Part shown: positions 44,280-53,782 of the stretch, piece by piece
Position numbering within the stretch: position 1 is the first letter of the stretch
Layout: every line of letters starts with the position of its first letter
DNA from: Rhodospirillaceae bacterium
GTDB taxonomy: Bacteria > Pseudomonadota > Alphaproteobacteria > GCA-2731375
Reading direction: 5' to 3'
NCBI GenBank assembly: GCA_018660265.1
Contig: JABJKS010000031.1
Location: 62,001 to 126,000, forward strand
Length of the DNA: 64,000 bases
Position numbers and translations under genes: made by a program
Notes under the pieces: generated by a model
Seen by the model: only the letters and a program-made list of their open reading frames with translations
Told to the model about the DNA's origin: nothing
Databases searched by the model: none

Positions 44280-45275
44280 ATGGCCAAAACCCTCCTCAGC
44301 GTCGAAGGCCTGGCCGTCGAATTCGATACCCGGGACGGCGTTGCCAGGGTTATCGACGATCTTTCCATCTCGTTGGCTGAGGGGGAGACCCTGGGTATTG
44401 TGGGCGAATCCGGTTGCGGCAAAAGCATGACCGCGCTGTCTATCATGGGTCTGGTGCCGATCCCGCCGGGCCGGATCGCGGCCGGCCGGATATTCCTGGA
44501 CGACGAAGATTTGCTGCAAGCCAGTGAAGCCCGCATGCGTGAAGTGCGCGGCAACGAAATCTCGATGATTTTTCAGGAACCCATGACATCCCTGAACCCG
44601 GTCTATTCCATCGGCAATCAAATTGCCGAAACAGCCCGCCTGCACGAAGGATTATCACGGGCCGATGCTTTCCAACGCGCCCTGGAGATGCTTGTGGCTG
44701 TGGGTATTCCGGCGGCGGACAAACGTATCCACGAATTCCCCCATCAAATGTCGGGCGGCATGCGCCAACGGGTGATGATCGCCATGGCCTTGGCCTGCCA
44801 ACCCCGCGTCCTGATCGCGGATGAGCCGACGACGGCCTTGGATGTGACCGTACAGGCGCAGATTTTTGATCTGCTGAACGACCTGAAAGACCGTACCGGG
44901 ACCGCCATTATCATGATCACCCATGACATGGGCGCGATCGCGGAAATGGCCCAACGTGTTGTCGTCATGTATGCCGGCCGGGTGGTGGAACAGGCGGATG
45001 TTGATCAGATCCTGACCGATCCCCGCCATCCCTATACCCAAGGGTTGATCCGTTGCGTGCCACATTTGACCCAAAACCCAACCAAGGAACGCCCGCCGTT
45101 GTTGGAAATTCCCGGCGTGGTGCCGCCCCTGACGCAATTGGGCAGCGGCTGTCCGTTTGCCCCCCGATGCCAGTATGCGGACGCCCAATGCCGGGCCGAA
45201 ATGCCGCCCACGAAAGCCATCGATGACGGCCATACGGTGGCTTGCTGGTTGACGGAACGGGAAGCAGCGGCATGA
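44280..45275 (+). CDS. ABC transporter ATP-binding protein, DppD type
   Basis: A 331-residue ATPase. Walker A is [10 protein letters not shown], the ABC signature is [10 protein letters not shown], and Walker B is [12 protein letters not shown]. The C-terminal oligopeptide/dipeptide extension has the cysteines seen in [14 protein letters not shown], which in relatives bind a [4Fe-4S] cluster. GAGGGAG sits upstream of ATG 44280. The stop overlaps the next start as ATGA. Confidence 0.95.
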   Translation: MAKTLLSVEGLAVEFDTRDGVARVIDDLSISLAEGETLGIVGESGCGKSMTALSIMGLVPIPPGRIAAGRIFLDDEDLLQASEARMREVRGNEISMIFQEPMTSLNPVYSIGNQIAETARLHEGLSRADAFQRALEMLVAVGIPAADKRIHEFPHQMSGGMRQRVMIAMALACQPRVLIADEPTTALDVTVQAQIFDLLNDLKDRTGTAIIMITHDMGAIAEMAQRVVVMYAGRVVEQADVDQILTDPRHPYTQGLIRCVPHLTQNPTKERPPLLEIPGVVPPLTQLGSGCPFAPRCQYADAQCRAEMPPTKAIDDGHTVACWLTEREAAA

Positions 45276-46285
45276 ACGCGCCTGACAACGTACTGCTGGA
45301 TGTACAGCATCTGAAAGTCCATTTTCAGCTGCCGCGCAAGAATATCTTCGCCAAGGCATCCCGGGTTCATGCGGTTGACGATGTGTCCTTTCAGGTTCGC
45401 CGGGGCACGACCATGGGCATTGTCGGGGAAAGCGGCTCAGGCAAAACCACCACTGCCCTGGCCGTGATGCGGTTGACCCATATCACCGATGGCAGCATGT
45501 ATCTTGGCGATACGGATCTGGTCGAATTGCAGGGTGAAGCCCTGCGTCAGGCCAGGGCCCGCATGCAGATTATATTTCAGGACCCCTATTCATCGCTGAA
45601 CCCACGGGTGCGCGCCGGTGCCATTGTGCGTGAGCCTATGGATCTGATGAATATCGGTGCGCCGGGGGAACGCGATGGCCGGGTTGCTGAGCTGTTTAAA
45701 AAGGTCGGCCTGCGCCCCGAACAACAGGCGTTGTTTCCGCATCAGTTTTCCGGCGGTCAGCGTCAACGCATCGGCGTTGCCCGGGCCCTGTCGACGCAGC
45801 CGGAATTGGTCGTCTGTGACGAACCGGTCTCGGCCCTGGATGTCGCCATTCAGGCACAGATACTTAATTTGCTGCGCTCCTTGCAGGAAGAATTCGGCCT
45901 GACCTATCTGTTTATCTCGCATGACCTGGGCGTCGTGCAATATATGTGTGACGAGATCGCAGTGATGTACCTGGGTCAGATCGTGGAACAGGCGGATCGT
46001 ATATCGCTATTTACCGAGCCCCTGCATCCCTATACCTGGGCCCTGCTATCGGCGGTGCCCTCGGCCGACCCTGCGGTGCGGGATCGGGCTGATCGGGTGC
46101 GCCTGATGGGCGATCCACCCAGCCCCATTGATCCACCGCCCGGATGCCGTTTTGCCGGCCGCTGCCCCTTTGCCGAGGCGCGCTGCACGGCGGAGACACC
46201 ATCTCTGCGTCCCATTCGCGACGGCCATGCTGTGGCCTGCCACCTGGTCACTGACGACGGCGTGCCGCCCCAACGCCAAAGTTAA
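45272..46285 (+). CDS. ABC transporter ATP-binding protein, DppF type
   Basis: A 337-residue ATPase. Walker A is GESGSGKTTT, the signature is QFSGGQRQRI, and Walker B is LVVCDEPVSALD. The C-terminal extension has Cys residues in CRFAGRCPFAEARC. It pairs with the DppD-type ATPase. The first part (VHFQLPRKNIFAKASRVHAV) has the longer pre-Walker insertion typical of DppF. The M81 peptidase gene follows after 30 bases with its own AAGGAG. Confidence 0.95.
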   Translation: MNAPDNVLLDVQHLKVHFQLPRKNIFAKASRVHAVDDVSFQVRRGTTMGIVGESGSGKTTTALAVMRLTHITDGSMYLGDTDLVELQGEALRQARARMQIIFQDPYSSLNPRVRAGAIVREPMDLMNIGAPGERDGRVAELFKKVGLRPEQQALFPHQFSGGQRQRIGVARALSTQPELVVCDEPVSALDVAIQAQILNLLRSLQEEFGLTYLFISHDLGVVQYMCDEIAVMYLGQIVEQADRISLFTEPLHPYTWALLSAVPSADPAVRDRADRVRLMGDPPSPIDPPPGCRFAGRCPFAEARCTAETPSLRPIRDGHAVACHLVTDDGVPPQRQS

Positions 46286-46315
46286 TTGGGCGTTTGATTT
46301 TCTAAGGAGTTCACG

Positions 46316-47791
46316 ATGAAACTGGTTCTGGCCACAATGCGGCATGAGACCAACACTTTTTCCCCCTTGCCCACACCCCTGGCTGCGTTCGGGCCGAAAT
46401 CCGGTGACCGGGCCATTGCATTGTATCGGGACACCAACAATCCCATCGCGGCCTATATTGATATTGCAGAGCGTGAAGGGGCTGAATATGTCGTGCCCTT
46501 GATCGGCAACGCTTCACCCAGCGGCGCCGTGAACCAGGCGGCCTTCGATGAGATGTCCGACAGTATTTGCGCTGCCGTGAAAGCAGGCTGCGACGGTGTC
46601 ATGCTGGATCTACATGGTGCCATGGTGACGGAAGACCGCGACGACGGGGAAGGGGAATTGCTGCGCCGCATTCGTGCCATCGCACCTGACATGCCCATCG
46701 CCGTCGCGCTGGATTTTCACACCAATCTATCCGCTGTGATGATCGCCAATTCCACCGTGATTACCGGCTATTGTACCTATCCCCATATTGATATGGCGGA
46801 AACCGGGCAGCGCGCCGGGGATACGCTGATCCGTGCCATGCGGGGAGAGGTGAAGCCTGTGATGTTATGGCATTCCCTGCCCATGCTAACCCACATGCTG
46901 CGCCAAACACCCTTGGATCAGCCTATGAAGGATATCATGAACCGGGCCATGCGGGCGGAAGCTGCGGGCGAAGTCCTCAACGCCTCTATCTTCGGCGGCT
47001 TCCCCCTGGCGGATATTCCCCACGTCGGCCTTGGTGCCGTGGTGGTGGGTGATGGCGATGCCAAAGGCGCGGGCGCATTGCTGGACGAGTTGATGGAGCA
47101 GGCCTGGGAACGCCGGGCGGATTTTGTCTTTGAGATAGAACCGGTGGAGACCTCGTTGCAGCGGGCTATGGAACTTGATGATGGCCCGGTGATCCTGGTT
47201 GATCATGGCGACAATTGCGGTGCCGGCGGCCCGCAGGACAATATGGATGTGTTGGAGGAAGTGCTGCGTCTGGGACTGGATGATGTCGCCGCGGGCCCAA
47301 TTTGGGATCCCGAAAGTGTGGCCCGGATGATGGACGCGGGTGTCGGCGCGGAGGTCACCCTGCAACTGGGCGGTAAAACCGACAGCCCGGCCATGGAACT
47401 GGCGGGCCGGCCCATAGAAGTATCTGGCACAGTGCGCTGTATCACCGATGGCCGTTTTGTCGTGACCGGGCCCATGGCCACGGGCAGTCCCATGAACATG
47501 GGGCGTACGGCTGTGCTGCGTGCAGGCAGCGTTGACATTGTTGTATCCGAACGGCGGCATGAACCCTTTGATACGGGCTGTTTCACCCATGCGGGCATTG
47601 ATCCCGCTACAAAGCACTATGTCCTGATCAAATCGCGGCAGCACTTCCGGGCCGGCTTTGGTCCGATCGCCAAGCACGTGGTGCTGGTGGCGGGCCCCGG
47701 CGTTTGCAGTTCCGATTATGAAGCCTTCCCCTTCAAGAACCTGCGCCGGCCCATCTATCCGCTGGATCCGGATGCCTCCCGAAACGCTTAG
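46316..47791 (+). CDS. M81 family metallopeptidase (MlrC-like)
   Basis: A 491-residue protein of the MlrC/DUF1485 family. The N-terminus MKLVLATMRHETNTFSPLPT has the zinc-ligand HETNTF, with other candidate ligands in DLHGAM, DFHTNLS and the C-terminal DHGDNCGAGGP. MlrC was named for the last step of microcystin breakdown in Sphingomonas. Homologues are widespread next to peptide ABC transporters and probably open small cyclic or modified peptides. Being last in the dipeptide-transporter operon supports use on the imported ligand, by inference. Its TAG stop forms the edge of a repeat element. Confidence 0.92.
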   Translation: MKLVLATMRHETNTFSPLPTPLAAFGPKSGDRAIALYRDTNNPIAAYIDIAEREGAEYVVPLIGNASPSGAVNQAAFDEMSDSICAAVKAGCDGVMLDLHGAMVTEDRDDGEGELLRRIRAIAPDMPIAVALDFHTNLSAVMIANSTVITGYCTYPHIDMAETGQRAGDTLIRAMRGEVKPVMLWHSLPMLTHMLRQTPLDQPMKDIMNRAMRAEAAGEVLNASIFGGFPLADIPHVGLGAVVVGDGDAKGAGALLDELMEQAWERRADFVFEIEPVETSLQRAMELDDGPVILVDHGDNCGAGGPQDNMDVLEEVLRLGLDDVAAGPIWDPESVARMMDAGVGAEVTLQLGGKTDSPAMELAGRPIEVSGTVRCITDGRFVVTGPMATGSPMNMGRTAVLRAGSVDIVVSERRHEPFDTGCFTHAGIDPATKHYVLIKSRQHFRAGFGPIAKHVVLVAGPGVCSSDYEAFPFKNLRRPIYPLDPDASRNA

Positions 47792-47864
47792 AGCAATTTT
47801 CAATTGATTGGTTCAATTGCTCGATTCTTAAGGGTCTGAGCATGTTCAAAAAACATGCTCTATG
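47788..47864. repeat. Dispersed palindromic repeat, copy B, between convergent genes
   Basis: The second copy of the element at 35244. TTAGAGCAATTTTCAAT and GATTGGTTCAATTGCTC form one hairpin, and GAGCATGTTC with AAACATGCTC forms another. Both edges read TAGAGCA outward, and each provides the TAG stop of a convergent neighbour (M81 peptidase at 47789-47791, and the MFS gene at 47862-47860). It probably acts as a two-way transcription end. Confidence 0.78.
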
Positions 47865-49155
47865 CTTCAACCAGAACAGCACGGCGATGACCGCCCGTTA
47901 GACGATAGGCCAACAGGATCAATAGATTGATGGTGCCCACAATGGCGGCGAAGCTGAACGAAGTCGTGTAGCCGCCTGTCAAATCGTACAGATAGCCGCC
48001 CATAAACGCACCAGTCCCCATGCCGACCCAAGCGAAGAACGAGACGATGGACCAGCAACGGGCGCTGACCTCTGCCGGGACCTGAACGTTAACGCAGATG
48101 ACCGCGCTGGCCATCACACCGGAATAGACAAAGCCAAAAATTACCGCCAGCAGATAGATACCCCACAAGGTTTCAACATAGGGGAACCAGGCGACCAGGA
48201 CTGTCTGGCCAAATGCCATGAAGGCATAGGTTGGCACGACGCCGAACAGGTCGCAGGCCTTACCGGCTGCCAGCCGCCCTATAACGCCCGATAGCATCAA
48301 TGCGGCCAGCGCCGTGGCAGCCACTTCCGGGTTGAAACCACGGTCGGTCAGCATCGGCACCAAATGCACGATGACCACGGACATACAGGAACAACAGAAT
48401 AATACGGCCATGGAAAACCAAAAGACAGTATGTCGCCCCTCTCCCAAGCTCCAGGCGTTGACGTTGCCGGCATGTTCACCTGTGCGCACGGCGGCAAGGC
48501 GGGCTCGTTTGGCAGGTGGATCACGGGTCAGTGCCGCCACAGCCAGGCCCAGGATCAAATAGCCGATGCCAAGGATCATGTAAGCGTCCTGCCAGCCATA
48601 GCTGGAAATCAGGACACGGGCGATGAGGGGCACCACAGCCTGTCCGAAGGCGCCGCCCGCCAGGCCGACACCAAGGGCAAGGCCTTTGTTCTTGGCAAAC
48701 CATTGACCAATATTGGACCATAGGGAACTTTGCAAGGTGCCATGGCCTAGACTGCCGAACAGGAAATAGAACAGATAGAACTGCCATTGGCTGGTTGTCT
48801 GGCTTAACAACAACATAGCGCTCGCCAGGCCGATGGCGGCCAGCATGGTAAAGCGCACGGTAGGGTAACGGTCCGCCAGAAAACCCCAAAAAATGCCGAA
48901 CAGGGCCGCCGACAGGGCCGCAGTTGTGTAACCAAAGGCAATGCTGCCCCGGGACCAACCAAACTCCGCCGCGATGGGCTTTAGGAAAACACCCACGGCG
49001 GCAAGGCCGCCAAAACTCATCGCCATCAAGGTAAAGCCGACAAACACCATAACCCAGCCATAGTGGGCCTTGCTGCCTTGGGCCTTGCTGCCTTGGGCCT
49101 TGCCGCCTTGGTCCTTGCCGCCGTGGTCCGGGCTGGTCTGCGTTTTCTGCCTCAA
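47860..49155 (-). CDS. MFS transporter
   Basis: A 431-residue major facilitator with 12 predicted helices. The A-motif-like GFLADRYPTVRF lies between helices 2 and 3, and GRLAAGKACDLFG lies between helices 8 and 9. It resembles monocarboxylate/oxalate-type exchangers (MFS_1). The N-terminus before helix 1 is a run of GGKAQGSKAQGSKA-like pentapeptides encoded by 15-bp repeats. TTG 49155 is chosen because AGGAG sits 7 bases upstream. The substrate is unknown. Confidence 0.9.
   Translation of the reverse strand: MRQKTQTSPDHGGKDQGGKAQGSKAQGSKAHYGWVMVFVGFTLMAMSFGGLAAVGVFLKPIAAEFGWSRGSIAFGYTTAALSAALFGIFWGFLADRYPTVRFTMLAAIGLASAMLLLSQTTSQWQFYLFYFLFGSLGHGTLQSSLWSNIGQWFAKNKGLALGVGLAGGAFGQAVVPLIARVLISSYGWQDAYMILGIGYLILGLAVAALTRDPPAKRARLAAVRTGEHAGNVNAWSLGEGRHTVFWFSMAVLFCCSCMSVVIVHLVPMLTDRGFNPEVAATALAALMLSGVIGRLAAGKACDLFGVVPTYAFMAFGQTVLVAWFPYVETLWGIYLLAVIFGFVYSGVMASAVICVNVQVPAEVSARCWSIVSFFAWVGMGTGAFMGGYLYDLTGGYTTSFSFAAIVGTINLLILLAYRLTGGHRRAVLVEA
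49066..49126 (-). repeat. 15-bp tandem repeat in the MFS N-terminus
   Basis: About four copies of a 15-bp unit (plus-strand form TTGCTGCCTTGGGCC, later copies diverged to TTGCCGCCTTGGTCC) encode the pentapeptide (G)SKAQG/GKDQG ahead of the first membrane helix. Copy number can change in frame, so the cytoplasmic tail length may vary between strains. Confidence 0.8.
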
Positions 49156-49283
49156 ATCTCAACTCCTGCGCTACTATTCCGGTGATCCTAGCATGTCTGC
49201 ACATACGACCTCTACCGGCTTGCCTTCTCGCCCTGGGCGCGGTAATCGCAGGGCAGGGTATTTTATTAGGATGGAGATCAAAC

Positions 49284-49853
49284 ATGCCACTTTCCCAAGC
49301 CATGGAACGGGAACAAATTCATAACCGGACAATTTCCATCACCGCCTATCAACGCACCGACGGCCTTGTCGATGTGGAGGGGCATATTCTGGATATTAAA
49401 CCATTCTCTCACCACCTTCTCGACAGCCATCGTGCAGCCGGCGAACCGGTGCATGACTTGTGGCTGCGCCTGACCGTCGATCAAGGCATGGTCGTACAAT
49501 CGGCCGAGGCGAAGCTGGATGTGGGCGCGCATGGCATCTGCCATCTGGTGGCGCCGAATTTCAAGGCCTTGGCGGGCTTGAAGATTGGGCCGGGCTGGAA
49601 CCGCATGGTTCGGGAACGGGTTGGCCATGGCAAGGGTTGCACCCATCTGGTGGAGATGCTGGCGCAGATGGCCACCACCGCCATGCAGGCAATGTGGACG
49701 GAGCGGGCCCCTGCCGGCGCGGCGCGGGAGGCGGCAGCGGATGCCACGCCCAAACGCCTGCCTGATGGCATGAAGAACACCTGCTTTACCTATAACGATG
49801 ATAGTGAATTCGTGCGGAAATATTTCCCCGATGATTATCGGGCGGCGGAATAG
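49284..49853 (+). CDS. DUF2889 family protein
   Basis: A 189-residue protein from ATG 49284 with GGAGATC upstream. It contains the family's typical RTISITAYQRTDGLVDVEGHILDIKP, then DLWLRLTVD and GCTHLVEMLAQMATTAMQAMW. The function is not established. Homologues are often found next to SDR and CoA-dependent enzymes of aromatic or steroid-like degradation. Here it starts a run of accessory oxidoreductase genes, with the first SDR gene following after 5 bases. Confidence 0.82.
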   Translation: MPLSQAMEREQIHNRTISITAYQRTDGLVDVEGHILDIKPFSHHLLDSHRAAGEPVHDLWLRLTVDQGMVVQSAEAKLDVGAHGICHLVAPNFKALAGLKIGPGWNRMVRERVGHGKGCTHLVEMLAQMATTAMQAMWTERAPAGAAREAAADATPKRLPDGMKNTCFTYNDDSEFVRKYFPDDYRAAE

Positions 49854-49858
49854 CGATC

Positions 49859-50743
49859 ATGGACAGGGGGGAGGGGACGGACCGCACGGATGCGGAAATT
49901 TACGCGACACCAACAGCCGCTGATTTGGCTGCGATGCCGACTGTCTATCGGGATGATTTGTTCAAGGACATGGTGGTTCTAGTCTCCGGCGGGGCAGGGG
50001 GGATCGGCCTGGCGACCTCGGTGCTGTTTGGCCGCCTGGGCGCGACCCTTGTGTCGTGTAGCCGGGACGAAACCAAAATGGCGGAATTCGAAGCTGCCAT
50101 GGCGTCTCTGGAAATTCCGTGTTTTACCAAGGTCATGACCATTCGCGATGCCGATCAGGTCGATGATCTGATGGCTTCGGTCTGGGAGCGTTATGGCCGT
50201 TTGGATGTTCTGGTCAACAATGCGGGCGGGCAGTTCGCCGCCCCGGCCATGGATATCAGCCCGAACGGCTGGCGCACGGTGGTGGATACCAATCTAAACG
50301 GATCGTGGTTCATGATGCAGGCCGCGGCACACCGCTGGCGGGACAACAAACAGCCTGGCTGTGTGGTCAATATTGCTGCCGTGCTGGGAATGTTGACGTC
50401 ATCCATCCCACATTCATTGGCCGCCCGCGCTGGTGTCATCCACCTGACCAAGGGGCTGTGCGTGGAATGGGCCCCTTATGATATTCGCCTCAATTCCATT
50501 GCCGTTGGGGTCATCGCCTCCCCCGGTTTGACCCATTATCCCGACGCTGCCAAGCCCAGCTTTGACCACAACGTGGTGCGACGCTTGGGCTCTGTTCAGG
50601 ATATTGCCCAGGCAGCGGTCTATCTGGCCGGGCCGACGGGGGAATTTATCAACGGCACGGTTCTGACCGTGGATGGCGGGGCCGAGGTGTGGGGCGAATA
50701 TTGGCCCCTGGGCCGTCCCGATCATTTCCGCGTTGATTATTAG
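49859..50743 (+). CDS. SDR family oxidoreductase
   Basis: A 294-residue SDR with an N-terminal extension (about 38 residues) before the Rossmann fold. The motifs are [20 protein letters not shown] (cofactor), SRDE after beta-2 (an Arg that hints at NADP+), NNAGGQ, and [16 protein letters not shown] near the end. At the usual Tyr position the sequence is [15 protein letters not shown], so the canonical YxxxK is replaced, which may mean altered chemistry. The extension resembles 2,4-dienoyl-CoA reductase-like SDRs. Confidence 0.85.
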   Translation: MDRGEGTDRTDAEIYATPTAADLAAMPTVYRDDLFKDMVVLVSGGAGGIGLATSVLFGRLGATLVSCSRDETKMAEFEAAMASLEIPCFTKVMTIRDADQVDDLMASVWERYGRLDVLVNNAGGQFAAPAMDISPNGWRTVVDTNLNGSWFMMQAAAHRWRDNKQPGCVVNIAAVLGMLTSSIPHSLAARAGVIHLTKGLCVEWAPYDIRLNSIAVGVIASPGLTHYPDAAKPSFDHNVVRRLGSVQDIAQAAVYLAGPTGEFINGTVLTVDGGAEVWGEYWPLGRPDHFRVDY

Positions 50744-50796
50744 GCCATGGGCGGCGTAGCTTAATAGCAATAAGAAATTTGGGAAGGATCATGATC

Positions 50797-51555
50797 ATGA
50801 GTGGAGAGGGCAAAGTTGCCATTGTAACGGGGGCTGGATCCGGTGTTGGCCGTGGTGCCGCTGTGGCGCTGTTGGCGGAAGGCTATTCGGTCGCGCTCGC
50901 CGGCCGGCGGGCCGATGCCTTGGAAGAGTCCATCGCCGAAGCCGGAACGGATGCTGTCCGCGCCATTGCCGTGCCCACCGATGTCTCTGACCCCGCATCG
51001 GTTGCTGCCTTGTTTGAGGCAACGACGAAGGCTTTTGGCCGCCTGGATTTGCTGTTCAATAACGCTGGTGCCGGTGCGCCTGCGGTGAACATCGAGGATC
51101 TGCCGTTCGAACAATGGCAGATGGTTGTCAACGTCAACCTGACCGGCGTATTCCTTTGCACCCAGGCCGCCTTCAAAGTGATGAAGGCCCAGGACCCCAT
51201 GGGTGGGCGCATTATCAACAATGGTTCCATTTCGGCCCATACGCCACGGCCAAATTCATCACCCTATACCTCCACCAAGCACGCCGTGACCGGATTGACC
51301 AAGTGCACATCCCTGGATGGCCGTAAGTATGATATCGCCTGCGGGCAACTGGATATCGGCAATGCCCTGACGCCTATGGCGGCCCGTATGGCCGATGGTG
51401 TGCCGCAGGCGGATGGCTCGGTGAAGCCGGAGCCGTTGATGGATGTGGACAATGTTTCCAGCGCCGTGGTTTACATGGCCAGTTTGCCGCCCGACGCCAA
51501 TGTGCAATTCCTCACCGTGATGGCCACTAAAATGCCATTTGTTGGCCGTGGCTGA
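50797..51555 (+). CDS. SDR family oxidoreductase
   Basis: A 252-residue classical [49 protein letters not shown] and the catalytic [10 protein letters not shown] (Tyr-x3-Lys). The Arg pair after beta-2 suggests NADP(H). ATG 50797 is preferred (GGAAGG 9 bases upstream), and ATG 50791 is also in frame. It lies in the same direction as the DUF2889 and first SDR genes, and upstream of the MITE-split hotdog gene, so the four form one probable operon. Confidence 0.9.
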   Translation: MSGEGKVAIVTGAGSGVGRGAAVALLAEGYSVALAGRRADALEESIAEAGTDAVRAIAVPTDVSDPASVAALFEATTKAFGRLDLLFNNAGAGAPAVNIEDLPFEQWQMVVNVNLTGVFLCTQAAFKVMKAQDPMGGRIINNGSISAHTPRPNSSPYTSTKHAVTGLTKCTSLDGRKYDIACGQLDIGNALTPMAARMADGVPQADGSVKPEPLMDVDNVSSAVVYMASLPPDANVQFLTVMATKMPFVGRG

Positions 51556-51600
51556 TGGTAAGGTTGCCGCACTTTGGGGCCGCTACGCTCGCCGCGTCAG

Positions 51601-52736
51601 ATGCTGGCGGCGCAAACCTATGACGGCCACCAATCCCTGCACGATGATGCCCAGGCACAAGGTCTTGGCTTTAAAGCCGCGCCCATAGAAGGGCCGACGC
51701 ATTTCAGCCAATTCGTGCCGTTGCTGCAAGATCTTTGGGTTATACCACCTTGCAATGATAGGGACCCATAGAGATCATCTCAGCAGTCCCTCGGGTAGGA
51801 GTGATGGTGCAGTCGATGTGGGATATCGTCAAGCCTTCACGACGCCCTCCGAGGGGCTGCTGAGATGACCCGAAGGGCGCATTTTGGGAGCTTTCGGATG
51901 GCGTCACGCGCACCTAACGATACACCGCATCGCGTCGGCGCACGCTCCTACCCGAAAACTCCCAATATGCGTCTCTAGGGGTCCCTATCATTGCAAGGTG
52001 GTATTATGCCTGGTTCGAGACCGGCTGCCTGTCGGCCCATTTCCGCACGATGGTGGTGGAGGGGGAGGAAGTCCGCGCATTTGTTGAACCCAGCAGCGCG
52101 GATGATGGCTTGGTGCGCATAGGTGCCGATAAGACGGATGGCGGGGAGGTCCTTCGTGGTACCGCGTCTGTTGGCGGGGCGGGGGAGACGGAGTTGGAAC
52201 GCCGTCTGGCGGGCCTGCGCCCGGCGGATAACCTCGTGATCCTCGAACATCTATCCGTTGGCCAAAAAGGTGCGGTGCCCGAAATGGTGCGCATGGATTT
52301 GGATCAGCATATGGGTGATCTCTATCCGTTTTCCCTGGCCGAAAAACTTGCAGTCATCACCGAAAACTCACCCTGGTACAGCGGTCCTTCACCCTGGGGC
52401 GGGGCCATTATTCCGTTGGAGATGGTCACGGTCCTGGCGCAATACACATCCCACAGTGCTGGGATGCAGGGCAAGGGCCCGGCCATTGGCCTATTCGCCG
52501 ATCTGGAAATCCGAATGCTCAAGGGCCCTCTGATGGTGGGGCGGGACTATTTGATAAAGCGGGAGATCGTTGCGCTGTCGGAAAGCCGACGGACGGAATC
52601 ATATTGGGTGCGCAGCCAGATCACCGACCCGGACACGGGTGATGTGCTGGCGGCGACGTTGCTGAACCATGCGGTGTTGAAGGCTTCGTATGCTGACTAC
52701 GCAGATGAATACACGCGTTTGACAGCCGGTACCTAA
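51601..52736 (+). pseudogene. Hotdog/MaoC-like domain protein, split by a MITE
   Basis: The 5' part (51601-51741, MLAAQTYDGHQ...EGPTHFSQFVPLLQDLW) and the 3' part (from about 52005, YAWFETGCLSAHFRTMVVEGEEVRAFVE onward to 52736) belong to one protein of about 290 residues, resembling double-hotdog dehydratase/thioesterase-like families. A 263-bp MITE separates them and brings stop codons. After removing the element and one plausible target duplication, the frames differ by one base, so a further small change has happened. The downstream part keeps good codon structure, which suggests recent damage. A start could also be TTG 51574. Confidence 0.75.
51742..52004. mobile_element. MITE, 263 bp, with 32-bp terminal inverted repeats
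   Basis: The left end ATACCACCTTGCAATGATAG continues to 51773. The right end (51973-52004) is its reverse complement with one mismatch (CCCATAGAG against CCCCTAGAG). Direct TTA or shorter flanks are consistent with a target duplication. The interior has a nested hairpin: TCATCTCAGCAGTCCCTCGG near 51775 pairs with CCGAGGGGCTGCTGAGATGA near 51850-51870. No transposase is encoded, so it is non-autonomous and would need a related element elsewhere. It lies inside the hotdog gene. Confidence 0.85.
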
Positions 52737-53695
52737 TCGACCACCTGCTCGTTCAAGGCTTCGATCACTGCCTCGCCGTCACGGCCATAGCGGGATTTGT
52801 TGCCCCGGCCCTGTTGTTCCAGATAGGCCCGGTTGAAAACGGCATAGGCCCCGCATTTGGTGCAATCCACGTCGTTGCCGTAACAGCAGAACGGCTTTTC
52901 GAATTGCCCGCCATCACCCATATAGAGGGGCAGGGTATCCCGGCGCAGGATACAATTTTCACCGTTTTCCCCGGTAGATTCCAGCGCGACATCGGATTTC
53001 ATCATTTCCAACGTGGGGATGTGGGATTTGACCACGTGGGGGTATTGCTTCTTTAGGGCAATAACCCGGTCCAGCACCCTGTCCCGTTCCTTTAGGTCCT
53101 TCCAATCCAGACCCGTCTGATCGTTTTTGACAGGCACATAAAAGCTGAAGGCGACGCCATTAATGGGCCATTGGGAGACTTCCGTCAGAAATTCCTCCAG
53201 CCCCGGCGCATTCTGCCGGGTCACGGCCATTTGCAGCATGACCGTGGTGCCGTCTGTTGGGTCCCTATCGAACACCGCCTTTTTGACTTTATCAAAAACC
53301 CCTTCGCCCCTGATCGGATCGTTCAACTCCATTGGTCCATCCAGGGACACGGTGACCAGATGGCCGGGGACCGAAGGGATGCCATAGGTACCGTTGGTGA
53401 CAATGGCGCTTTCGGGAAACAACTTGGTGGCCTCCAAGACCATGTCCTTGCGGATCATGGGCTCGCCACCCATGAACAGCATGGAGCGGATGCCGTGTTT
53501 GTCCCGCAGGATTTTCAGTTGATGCAGCATGGTGGCATCGTTCATCTTGTCGCGGGGTGCCTGTGGGTTGTTAGCCCGAAAGACGAAGCAGTGGCGGCAA
53601 TCCAGGTTGCAGACGTTGGTAACGTTGACCAAAGCGTGGGGGTATTGATCGGTGCCGAAATCCGTTGGATCCGTTAGTTGTGTCTGATCTGCCAT
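52733..53695 (-). CDS. Radical SAM protein
   Basis: A 320-residue radical SAM enzyme. The [4Fe-4S] site is C-x3-C-x2-C in VTNVCNLDCRHCFVF. GGEP is in LFMGGEPMIRKD, and strand motifs IVTNGTYG and VTVSLDGP follow. Near the C-terminus extra cysteines (CCYGNDVDCTKCGAY) suggest a second cluster of SPASM-like type, although short. The reaction is not identifiable. The gene runs opposite to the SDR cluster, and its end overlaps the last bases of the hotdog gene by 4. No peptide precursor gene was seen beside it. Confidence 0.88.
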   Translation of the reverse strand: MADQTQLTDPTDFGTDQYPHALVNVTNVCNLDCRHCFVFRANNPQAPRDKMNDATMLHQLKILRDKHGIRSMLFMGGEPMIRKDMVLEATKLFPESAIVTNGTYGIPSVPGHLVTVSLDGPMELNDPIRGEGVFDKVKKAVFDRDPTDGTTVMLQMAVTRQNAPGLEEFLTEVSQWPINGVAFSFYVPVKNDQTGLDWKDLKERDRVLDRVIALKKQYPHVVKSHIPTLEMMKSDVALESTGENGENCILRRDTLPLYMGDGGQFEKPFCCYGNDVDCTKCGAYAVFNRAYLEQQGRGNKSRYGRDGEAVIEALNEQVVD

Positions 53696-53782
53696 CCTAG
53701 TCTATATCCCAATCACTACGCTTGTTGATCAAGACGTAGCATGGTTGGTGACGGCCCGGCTTTGACCTATGTCAGATACGAA

